From: a virus
IMG/VR virus record: IMGVR_UViG_3300021519_000008
Coordinates: 1-64,000 of that record
DNA length: 64,000 nt
Reading direction: 5' to 3' (one strand)
A program made the position numbers and the translations under genes. Shown piece after piece: positions 14,201 through 20,611 of the stretch. The notes below the pieces were generated by a model. The model searched no databases. It saw only the letters and a program-made list of their open reading frames with translations, and was not told where the DNA came from. Each line of letters begins with the position of its first letter. The first letter of the stretch is position 1.

Positions 14201-17200
14201 TAATAGGAAACTCTGCATTTGTTGTTCTTTCTGCTAATGCAGATGTAAACACAGATAGTTTTGTATTTTCTGGACCAACAGGATCGAGACATTTCTTTAA
14301 AGTAGTACAGAACAACGTACCGTACTTTACCATAATGCCTACGGGTAACGTATTAGTTAACACAACCACAGACGCAGGATACAAACTAGATGTCAATGGG
14401 ACTGCTAGATTTCAAGGATTTACTACAGTAAGTGCTACTACTTTGGTAAACGGAGATGCGGCATTAACTATCCAATCTACAACTAATAACTCTGTTGTCG
14501 GTCAACTATATGGCATAAATAACATAGTAACAGCAAGTACAAACGTATCAAATATTTCTGGTATTAACTCAGCCGTAAATACAAGTTCGTCCGCTTCATT
14601 AATGGCAGCTGTTCAAGGTCAAGTTAATATTAGTGCAAATACAGTTACAGAAGCAAAAGGATTTACTACTAATCCAGCAGCTACAGGAACAGGAACATTT
14701 ACAAGATATATTGGATTTGACAATTTGGCTGTATTTACCGCTGGTAGTGGATCAGTAGGCTCTCAGATATTTTTAAGATCTCAATATTTAAATGCAGCTG
14801 CAAATAATATTGGTCTACTATTACAAGATGCAGCGGCTGCAACAGTAACTGGAAACTGGGCTATTCATGATCAGACTGGTTATGGCAGTTATTTTAAAGG
14901 CAGTATAGGTATAGGTACAACTACTCTTACAAGGCAATTAAACATAAGCGGAACCAATCCTGTTGCGTTGTTAAATGCAACATCTGTGTCTTATGCTGGA
15001 GTTAATTTAAAAAGTACAGCAGGAAATTTTTATGTAGCATTAGACGGTTCTACACCATCATTTGGAACTGCAAATGCATCAGTTTTTTGGAGTGAAATAA
15101 ATGCTCCTATGATCTTTGCTGTCCTAAACGTAGAAAGAGTTCGTATTCATGCAAATGGTAATTTTGCCATCGGAACCACTACTGATGCTGGGTATAAGTT
15201 GCAAGTTCAAGGGTCTGGATATTTTAATACTAATACTGCTTCTACAAATTCAATATTAAAATTAACCGATAATACTAATGGTACTGCTTGGCTAGGTATT
15301 TCCTCTGCAGTGACTACAGGATTTTTTATAGGAAGTAATGGAACAATGACTCTTGGTAAGATAACTGGAGGAGATAACTCAAGTCCAAGTACATCCTATT
15401 CTACAATTACGCTTAATCAAAATGGTGTTTCAAGTATTCAACTAGCAACAAACGTAGCAAATACAGGAATAGTATTCTCTGATGGAGTAAACGGAACGAT
15501 CAGAATGAACTTTCCAGCAGTTTCAGAAGCTGCAATTACTACTATATCCACTCATAATTTAAGCATTGGTGTAGCGTCTAGTACTGGTTCTTTGAGTTCT
15601 ACCACAATGAAGTTTTTCCAGTCTACTAATAATGTGGCAATAGGTACTACAACAGATGCTGGTTATAAATTAGACGTAAATGGATCTGTAAGAATAGTTT
15701 CTAGTTTACGGACAGATACTTTTGGAACAGATAATAACGCAACAATAGGGGGAACATTAGCCTTAAATTCCAGTATAATAGTATTAAACAAAGCACAAAC
15801 AACATACATACCGCTTGCAACAAGAAATACAACAGGTAGTGAAGTAGTATACGATCTAAGCAACATTGGTAGTATCTCAGCAACAGGAAACGTAGGTATA
15901 GGCACATCAACACCATTTGGAAAAGTAGATGTAAAAGATGGTGAGATATTTGTAACAACAAGTACCAATGCCAATTTAAGGAGTAGACTAACTTATCAAG
16001 GACTTTATGTAAGTCGCTCATCAGATGGAACTTATCCAGAACAAATTACAAGTGCAAGTAGTGCTTGGGAATATCATTCAAGAAATAGTCATGTTTTTTA
16101 TAGAGATACTCTTCCATATTTTGCAATGGGAACTTTGTTTGTTGGATCATTTATAAATGTAAATACAACAGGTAATGTCCTTATTAACACTAGTACTGAT
16201 GCTGGGTATAAACTAGACGTAAATGGTAGTGCAAGAGTAGGTTCTTTAGGATTATATGGGAATAATGGAACTATTACTGCTCCTTTAATTAAATTTAACG
16301 GTAGTAACAAAGTAAATGTAGATCCTCAAGGATACGGAACTGTTACAAACGATTCCCTTATTACAGGTAATTACATTCTAGCAAGTGGAGGAGGTATTCG
16401 TGCGAATGGTGGTTTTGGTGCAAAGTCAAGCACTAGCGTAGTATCCACGCCATTTATATCTTATGGAATATCTAGACCAGATAGTGATGCTTCTGTAAAT
16501 GCGTTGGCTGGTATGGGGGGTGTGCATGATGGTGCTACTAACTGGTTTCAAGGACTAGGGCTTGTATTCTATACATCAAATGGCCCAGATATAAGTGGGG
16601 GTTCATACCTTACAGAAAAGATGCGTTTGAGTTCTGTTGGAAATCTTGGAATAGGAACAACTTCCCCTAGTTATAAAACACAAATAAGTCAAGCAGGAGG
16701 ATCAAGTACTGCAATTTCAACTATTGCTTCTACAAACTACAACTTAGTAGTTCAAAACACTACAGACTTAGCAGGAACTTATACTGGTATAGGATTTATG
16801 AATCCTTATGATACACAGGGATATATTGGAGTTGCTCAAGTAGGAACAGGATACGGAGCAGGAGGAAATATGTTATTTGCTTTAAGACCTGCGGGAGGAG
16901 GAACTGTAATGACTGAGTATATGAGACTTACTTCTGGAGGTAACCTCTTACTAGGAACAACTACAGATTCTGCTAGATTAACAGTTAAAGGATCTGGTTC
17001 TACTTCAGCTACGAGTTCATTGTTAGTTCAAAATAGTGGGGGTACAGAAAGTTTTAAAATACAAGACGACAATATTGTAAGAACAACCTATTTAGGTGTT
17101 GGTGGTGGTACATCTACAAATAATATTGGTGGAACTACTATTGCTCAATTTGGTAATGCAGTAAGTTCAGGAGACCAATTAATAGTTGTTGACTCAGTAG

Positions 17201-17550
17201 CAGGAACTAAAAGAGGTTTTAAATTTGGAAACCAAGGTACTATTAGAATGGCCCTAATTCAAGACGGTGTTAATCTACAAATTGGAAATTTTGTAAGTAC
17301 TTTTAATCCCTATGTAACTTTTGAGTATGTAACAGGTAATGTAGGATTTGGAACTGCATCTACAAATTCATCCGCTAAAGTACAGATTGATTCCACAACG
17401 CAAGGTTTCCTTGCTCCAAGAATGACGACTGCTCAGATTAATGCTATTACTACACCAGCAGAAGGATTACAAGTTTATAATACAGACTTACATGTTATAT
17501 GTTTTTATGATGGTACAGATTGGAAAAAAGTATCTCACTCAAATATGTAA
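11218..17550 (+). CDS. Giant tail fibre / receptor-binding protein
   Basis: 2110 aa. The N-terminal 60 residues (SQLKSLTAGQVAVDDLIYVID...) resemble virion-attachment domains of Bacteroidota phage fibres. The body is beta-rich, Ser/Thr/Asn/Gly-rich and carries a recurrent block of the form G-N-V-L-I-G-TTTDAGYKLDVNG-(T/S)-(A/V)-R, with at least seven copies at about 11890, 12532, 13483, 14345, 15165, 15640 and 16180, plus variants beginning 'NVGIGT.SP'. The C-terminus (QGFLAPRMTTAQINAI, then GLQVYNTD) matches the usual end of such proteins; a self-cleaving chaperone domain is not visible. It probably forms trimeric fibres that recognise the host surface. Confidence 0.85.
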   Translation: MNFKVSQLKSLTAGQVAVDDLIYVIDSNPTDGSVKSKKVTVGDLIDSRIYGISSSQFVLITGYYANPSWISSLDWSKITNAPSFVTSLSALTDVQLSTPLVGQALVYNGSKWVNQGIGELDTLNSVTTRGNTTTNSITVGGLTISNGSASITKTTSGATLTLTPNASDNAIVINNNGFIKFTSGADSFIRGSSSTFVILDASYVSKVQFHWGGNASWINTGGNLLIGTTTDAGYKLDVNGTIRTTGTSTNGVIFYDGTYGAKISMSSYIFTIEKEGTYGISTYLFKYNDGTAALSLTGNTTILGIGGSDDAVMLSRNVYARHDAAFGFTTYASTTKYKAIQAIFTDNSTSGVAFNYKTGGTDTEAMRITSAGNVGIGTVSPTEKLSISGGNMTMESGRFIKFNYSTPFWIGADGTANGFTIFDATASLRRFTITTTGNVLINTTTDAGYKLDVNGSVRAVNDITTNGTFVATSTSLSGSVKYFNLVRSTDGNNPFYVTSDKVNMYGVLFQLSSQGGGTISSGNSVGGASTYITMSGPAYYSSTSGVAGTFAVAGQSNMSSGTATFNTLTVSPTINNSGTYSGIFRGFYYNPTLTSLTGTTHRAIETTSGDVIFNGGNVGIGTSSPTSKLYLDGGLFTKKYYTDTASNTINFGSAYELFGTLHASSGYSFFINPSGWSAGWNVKIGNTTTSFDFDYSSGFSAPRINTELLNLGGGMVSYYKSSPDTGFAYSSAGGWDFVIRGTSDEKLRIKAGGNVLIGTTTDAGFKLDVNGTARVQGNATVTGTASSFSLDASNRRGVVIGSASSLGSVELRGDTLYSGFLTFSRNTTGEANFGINYVSGASALKISNTLTSPFYITTPSTTVFDGSITASSSLARGLLVSNTLVAAANNDVLVGLDINPTFTNGAFTGVSNFALRVAYVASRYISFTQRPGYADYGRIQFTNVTGGDIYSSSKIDLIPNDTDQSVGLGNGLTSRRLASSTNYGLYGPTPPGFLVIGNSAFVVLSANADVNTDSFVFSGPTGSRHFFKVVQNNVPYFTIMPTGNVLVNTTTDAGYKLDVNGTARFQGFTTVSATTLVNGDAALTIQSTTNNSVVGQLYGINNIVTASTNVSNISGINSAVNTSSSASLMAAVQGQVNISANTVTEAKGFTTNPAATGTGTFTRYIGFDNLAVFTAGSGSVGSQIFLRSQYLNAAANNIGLLLQDAAAATVTGNWAIHDQTGYGSYFKGSIGIGTTTLTRQLNISGTNPVALLNATSVSYAGVNLKSTAGNFYVALDGSTPSFGTANASVFWSEINAPMIFAVLNVERVRIHANGNFAIGTTTDAGYKLQVQGSGYFNTNTASTNSILKLTDNTNGTAWLGISSAVTTGFFIGSNGTMTLGKITGGDNSSPSTSYSTITLNQNGVSSIQLATNVANTGIVFSDGVNGTIRMNFPAVSEAAITTISTHNLSIGVASSTGSLSSTTMKFFQSTNNVAIGTTTDAGYKLDVNGSVRIVSSLRTDTFGTDNNATIGGTLALNSSIIVLNKAQTTYIPLATRNTTGSEVVYDLSNIGSISATGNVGIGTSTPFGKVDVKDGEIFVTTSTNANLRSRLTYQGLYVSRSSDGTYPEQITSASSAWEYHSRNSHVFYRDTLPYFAMGTLFVGSFINVNTTGNVLINTSTDAGYKLDVNGSARVGSLGLYGNNGTITAPLIKFNGSNKVNVDPQGYGTVTNDSLITGNYILASGGGIRANGGFGAKSSTSVVSTPFISYGISRPDSDASVNALAGMGGVHDGATNWFQGLGLVFYTSNGPDISGGSYLTEKMRLSSVGNLGIGTTSPSYKTQISQAGGSSTAISTIASTNYNLVVQNTTDLAGTYTGIGFMNPYDTQGYIGVAQVGTGYGAGGNMLFALRPAGGGTVMTEYMRLTSGGNLLLGTTTDSARLTVKGSGSTSATSSLLVQNSGGTESFKIQDDNIVRTTYLGVGGGTSTNNIGGTTIAQFGNAVSSGDQLIVVDSVAGTKRGFKFGNQGTIRMALIQDGVNLQIGNFVSTFNPYVTFEYVTGNVGFGTASTNSSAKVQIDSTTQGFLAPRMTTAQINAITTPAEGLQVYNTDLHVICFYDGTDWKKVSHSNM

Positions 17551-17562
17551 TAGGCATCTCTC

Positions 17563-17592
17563 TTGACATTTTAATCTATTAAATTATCTTTG
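17563..17592 (+). promoter_or_regulatory. Bacteroidota-type promoter
   Basis: TTGAC at 17563 and TATCTTTG at 17585-17592; 22-nt spacing. It drives the 95-aa gene. Confidence 0.85.
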
Positions 17593-17621
17593 CAACGTAT
17601 ACAAAAAATTAAACTATAAAC

Positions 17622-17909
17622 ATGGCAACAAAAATTAAATCCGTTAACGTACCTGGTAAAGGTGCTGGCGAGTATTTGGACTTAACAGTTCTTTCTTTTT
17701 CTCTTTTCCCTAGCAACATCTCTTTGTACTGGGCTATTAAAGCTGAATCTATCTCTACTGACACTGAAGGAGTTGAAGTAGCAAGCGTAGGTGCCACTTT
17801 GACAGAAGGTAACTTAAGCGTTCCTGAAGCAATTGTATCCACTTGGGGTACTGATGATTCAGTAATTGCTGATTGGGCTATCGAAGAATTAGGCTTAGAA
17901 AAAGCTTAA
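17622..17909 (+). CDS. Small conserved phage protein
   Basis: 95 aa with strand-helix pattern, acidic. It has its own strong promoter and an A-rich leader, and codon use richer in C-ending codons than its neighbours, both suggesting high expression. The sequence 'AGEYLDLTVLSFSLFPSNISLYWAIK' reads as a beta sheet; no signal peptide. Proteins of this kind occur behind tail-fibre genes of Bacteroidota phages. It might be a tail-fibre chaperone or a minor virion protein; not recognised at family level. Confidence 0.65.
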   Translation: MATKIKSVNVPGKGAGEYLDLTVLSFSLFPSNISLYWAIKAESISTDTEGVEVASVGATLTEGNLSVPEAIVSTWGTDDSVIADWAIEELGLEKA

Positions 17910-17922
17910 TTGTTTAGACAAT

Positions 17923-17955
17923 TTGTCATTATCTTAGCAAAAGGAATTATATTTG
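17923..17955 (+). promoter_or_regulatory. Bacteroidota-type promoter
   Basis: TTG at 17923 and TATATTTG at 17948-17955. The 25-nt spacing is slightly longer than in the other promoters. It drives the 97-aa gene. Confidence 0.7.
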
Positions 17956-17978
17956 CATAAACCAACTAAATTTATATT

Positions 17979-18272
17979 ATGGCAACTAAGTTAACCGAAC
18001 AAGAAATCGAAGCTATCAAAGGCTTCCAACAGAAAACCCAGAACGTGATTATGGATTTGGGCAAAATCGAACTTCAAATGGCTGATCTTGAGTCTGTAAA
18101 AGCTCAAGTAAAAGACGTTATGAAAGAAGTAAGCAAAGAACAAACAGAGTTCTTCAAGAACATTGAAGAGACCTACGGTAAAGGTCAAATCAACTTGGAG
18201 ACTTATGAGCACATTGCTACAGAAGTTGAAGACCCTACTGTTTACCAAATGGGAGACGATGAAGTACTTTAA
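17979..18272 (+). CDS. Small coiled-coil protein
   Basis: 97 aa, helical for residues 5-75 with heptad-like spacing (LTEQEIEAIKGFQQKTQNVIMDLGKIELQMADLESV...), and an acidic C-terminus (MGDDEVL). Similar short coiled-coil proteins occur in crAss-like and flavobacterial phages near fibre and lysis genes. It has its own promoter and is followed by a strong terminator, forming a single-gene unit with codon use that suggests high expression. Function unknown; a structural or scaffold role is possible. Confidence 0.7.
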   Translation: MATKLTEQEIEAIKGFQQKTQNVIMDLGKIELQMADLESVKAQVKDVMKEVSKEQTEFFKNIEETYGKGQINLETYEHIATEVEDPTVYQMGDDEVL

Positions 18273-18313
18273 TTAGTATTACAAAGTATTACAAAGTATT
18301 AAGTAATTTATTG

Positions 18314-18343
18314 AGACCCTCAGAGAAATCTGGGGGTTTTTTG
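18314..18343 (+). terminator. Rho-independent terminator
   Basis: ACCCTCAGA-gaaa-TCTGGGGGT followed by six T. A short tandem repeat (ACAAAGTATT twice) lies just upstream. Confidence 0.9.
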
Positions 18344-18359
18344 TTTTACAGTTAAGCAG

Positions 18360-18389
18360 TTGACTTATTTTTTTAAAGTTTTATCTTTG
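18360..18389 (+). promoter_or_regulatory. Promoter of lysis and surface operon
   Basis: TTGAC at 18360 and TATCTTTG at 18382-18389, spacing 22. No other promoter or terminator was seen until 26752, so it could drive the whole block. Confidence 0.85.
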
Positions 18390-18441
18390 CCCATAACCAA
18401 CCTTTTCTCGCCTCTACTATCTATGAAAGTCCGAAGTCGCT

Positions 18442-18564
18442 TTGAACATTTTCTCAGATATCACTGTATTGGTGAGTTTAACTGTTTTTCTCACTGTCCT
18501 ACTTTCTAAGTGGGTCATAGAAGACATTATTAAATTCTTAAAGAATAAAAAAGGTAACATATGA
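18442..18564 (+). CDS. Small TM protein with TTG start, holin candidate
   Basis: 40 aa if started at TTG 18442: a hydrophobic segment at about residues 7-23 (ITVLVSLTVFLTVLLS) and a basic tail (KFLKNKKGNI). The stop TGA at 18562 overlaps the next start at 18561 (ATGA), which supports translation. The only ATG nearby (18423) is in another frame and gives a 28-aa peptide, so the start is uncertain or a frameshift is present. Its position before the 82-aa membrane protein and the cell-wall enzyme suggests a lysis role. Confidence 0.4.
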   Translation: MNIFSDITVLVSLTVFLTVLLSKWVIEDIIKFLKNKKGNI

Positions 18565-18809
18565 AACTATTAAACTTTATTGGCGGGCTCTTCAAAGATG
18601 AGAAGGGTGTTGTCTCCATGAAACGATTGTGCGGATTAGCATGCACAGTTACACTATGCGCTACATTGTACGCTAACTCTTTTACAGAGTCTCACTTTGC
18701 TCCTTCTGTTCCTTTAGTGGATGCAGTTGCATTGCTTGCTTTTGGTTGTCTTTCTTTGACAAGCGCAGAGAAAATTATGAAAAAGAAAGAAGGGGACTCT
18801 GCTGAATAA
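18561..18809 (+). CDS. Holin-like two-TM protein
   Basis: 82 aa with two hydrophobic stretches (about residues 22-38 and 49-66), a charged N-terminus (FKDEKGVVSMKRL) and a charged tail (KIMKKKEGDSAE). Short two-TM proteins with this charge pattern, next to a cell-wall hydrolase, are usual phage holins that make lesions in the inner membrane. It comes shortly before the endolysin candidate at 19538, from which it is separated by an inserted GIY-YIG gene. The assignment rests on topology and position. Confidence 0.6.
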   Translation: MKLLNFIGGLFKDEKGVVSMKRLCGLACTVTLCATLYANSFTESHFAPSVPLVDAVALLAFGCLSLTSAEKIMKKKEGDSAE

Positions 18810-18811
18810 AC

Positions 18812-19513
18812 ATGGCTTATGTCTACAGACATATCAGGTTAGATAAGAATGTACCTTTCTATATTGGATTAGGTACAGATTCTAATTATTCTAGAGCACA
18901 CCAAACTAAAAGTAGAAATCAACACTGGCATAATGTTGTAAAGAACTCAGAGTATAGAGTAGAGATTATGTTAGATCATTTATCTTTTGAGGAGGCTTGT
19001 GTAAAAGAAATAGAACTGATAAGTGTGTATGGCAGAGTAGATACTTGTGGAGGTAGTCTAGTTAATTGGACTGATGGAGGTCAAGGTACTTTAGGTTGGA
19101 GACATGAAGTTGGATACTGGACAGGAAAATCCTTACCAGAATCTATGCGTAAGAATCTATCTGAAGTAGCTAAATTAAGAGTGGGAGAGAAGAACCCCTT
19201 TTATGGAAAGAATCATTCTGAAGAAACAAAACAAAAACTTAAACAGAGTAGATTAGGTAGCACCCTTACAGAAGAAACTAAACTTAAGATAAAAGAGTCT
19301 TTAAAGAACTCTGAAGCTTTTAAGAATAGAAAACATTCAGTAAGACTTGGTGCAGATAATCCTAAGTCTAAACAAGTAATCAACACTGAAACAGGAGAGA
19401 CTTATGAGAATCTTAGAATTGCTTCAGAGATTACTGAAATAAGTTACAACAAGTTAAGATCCTATTGCCAAGGAAAAGTTAAAAGCAAAACAAATTGGAA
19501 TTATTTACTATAA
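18812..19513 (+). CDS. GIY-YIG homing endonuclease with NUMOD motifs
   Basis: 233 aa. The N-terminal domain carries the GIY-YIG pattern ('VYRHI' and 'FYIGLG', residues 3-20, then 'EACVKEIELISVYGR' with the metal-binding Glu). NUMOD3-type DNA-binding motifs follow ('KNPFYGKNHSEETKQKL' and repeats, about 126-170), then a NUMOD1-like/intron-encoded-nuclease repeat at the C-terminus (SKQVINTETGETYENLRIA...). It is a free-standing homing endonuclease of the T4 Seg/group I intron type, inserted 3 nt after the holin-like gene and before the endolysin candidate. It probably spreads by cutting relatives lacking it. Confidence 0.85.
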   Translation: MAYVYRHIRLDKNVPFYIGLGTDSNYSRAHQTKSRNQHWHNVVKNSEYRVEIMLDHLSFEEACVKEIELISVYGRVDTCGGSLVNWTDGGQGTLGWRHEVGYWTGKSLPESMRKNLSEVAKLRVGEKNPFYGKNHSEETKQKLKQSRLGSTLTEETKLKIKESLKNSEAFKNRKHSVRLGADNPKSKQVINTETGETYENLRIASEITEISYNKLRSYCQGKVKSKTNWNYLL

Positions 19514-19537
19514 ATTATAAACTATAAACTATAAACT

Positions 19538-20125
19538 ATGAGTTACACAAGAGAACAAATTGAGGCTGCTATGAAAGCCAAAGGTTACAAGTACTTTGAA
19601 AACGGAGACTTTAACATCAACATCATTGGTGTTAGAAACTCTGCCACTGGTACTAAAGTAACTAACGTATTTGATGATCACTTGACTCTTTCTTACAAAG
19701 AAGGTGGAGAGTGGAAATTTAAAATCTGGCCTGCTACTACAGATCCAGGAACTAAAGGAGTTAAAGAATTCCATAACGCTGCAGGTGTTGCACGTTTAGT
19801 ACCTGGTCAATACTCAGGTTCACACCACATTGCATTACACCAAGGTAAATACGAAGCCCTTAAACAAAAAGCTAACGTAAAAGTTTACCGTGATGCTAAT
19901 AAAGACATGAACTATGATGAGTCCAAGATACAAGAAGGGATCTTCGGTATTAACATTCATAAAGCTGGTGCAGACTCTACCTACGTTGAGAATTGGTCAG
20001 AAGGTTGCCAAGTGTTTAAGAAGTCTGCCGACTTTGATGCGTTCTTGGCTATCTGTAAGAAGGCTGCAACATTGGGTGGTAATTCTTTCACGTACACTCT
20101 TATCGAGTCTAAAGATATTAAATAA
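19538..20125 (+). CDS. Cell-wall enzyme candidate (YkuD-like motif), endolysin
   Basis: 195 aa without signal peptide. The C-terminal half has 'GINIHKAG' (about residue 140) followed about 15 residues later by 'WSEGCQVF'. This H ... S-x-GC order matches the catalytic His and Cys of L,D-transpeptidase (YkuD) folds, which some phage lysis enzymes use. 'GSHHIALHQGKYEAL' just before may complete the sheet. It lies in the holin-endolysin position, and codon use indicates strong expression. A peptidoglycan-cleaving role is therefore likely, but the chemical bond cut cannot be told from sequence. Confidence 0.55.
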   Translation: MSYTREQIEAAMKAKGYKYFENGDFNINIIGVRNSATGTKVTNVFDDHLTLSYKEGGEWKFKIWPATTDPGTKGVKEFHNAAGVARLVPGQYSGSHHIALHQGKYEALKQKANVKVYRDANKDMNYDESKIQEGIFGINIHKAGADSTYVENWSEGCQVFKKSADFDAFLAICKKAATLGGNSFTYTLIESKDIK

Positions 20126-20590
20126 ATGAAAGGACTTCTAGTAAGTCTTTTTCTAATTCTTTCTATTCCCTGCTTTTCTCAGATTAAAGTGATGAAGGCA
20201 GGGGATGGTTGGGATTTAAAGGTAGACTCAGCCTTAGCATTAATTGCTCAAACAGATGTCAATGTATACATTAGATTAATAGATGTCTGCGACATAGTAG
20301 ACTTTTGGATTAGTCCCTATTCTTCTAATAACATCTCTCAAGACGGAAACACTATTTACATAGCCGTAGGAGATGCAAAGATGCACTCAATAGCCAACTT
20401 AGCTTGCGTTCTAGTACATGAGAGTCTTCACTTAAACTATTTGTTACATCCAGTAACTCAGAGTCTAGAAGAAGAAGAACTTAAGTGCTACATATACGAG
20501 TTAAGTTTTATAAACAAACTACCAACCCCAGAGCCTTGGTTACAGGCAAACGCTGTAGAACAAATACACAAACTAAGTAAAATTAAGTAA
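20126..20590 (+). CDS. Exported HExxH metallopeptidase candidate
   Basis: 154 aa, starting directly at the stop of the endolysin candidate. Residues 1-19 form a signal peptide (ending 'IPCFSQ'). Near residue 100, 'CVLVHESLHLNYL' contains HESLH, the zinc-binding HExxH of metallopeptidases, inside a helix, and acidic residues in 'SLEEEELKCYIYEL' could supply the third ligand. The mature protein of about 135 residues would act in the periplasm or outside. It could cut peptidoglycan stems, outer-membrane proteins, or process the exported proteins encoded next to it. The motif is clear, the substrate is not. Confidence 0.6.
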   Translation: MKGLLVSLFLILSIPCFSQIKVMKAGDGWDLKVDSALALIAQTDVNVYIRLIDVCDIVDFWISPYSSNNISQDGNTIYIAVGDAKMHSIANLACVLVHESLHLNYLLHPVTQSLEEEELKCYIYELSFINKLPTPEPWLQANAVEQIHKLSKIK

Positions 20591-20611
20591 AATTAAGTAA
20601 AACTAAAACAC

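Noticed and set aside
11218-17550. Antisense open frames within the tail-fibre gene (for example 15663-15974)
   Set aside because: They mirror the repetitive Thr/Asn/Gly codons of the fibre gene and lack starts in gene-like context.
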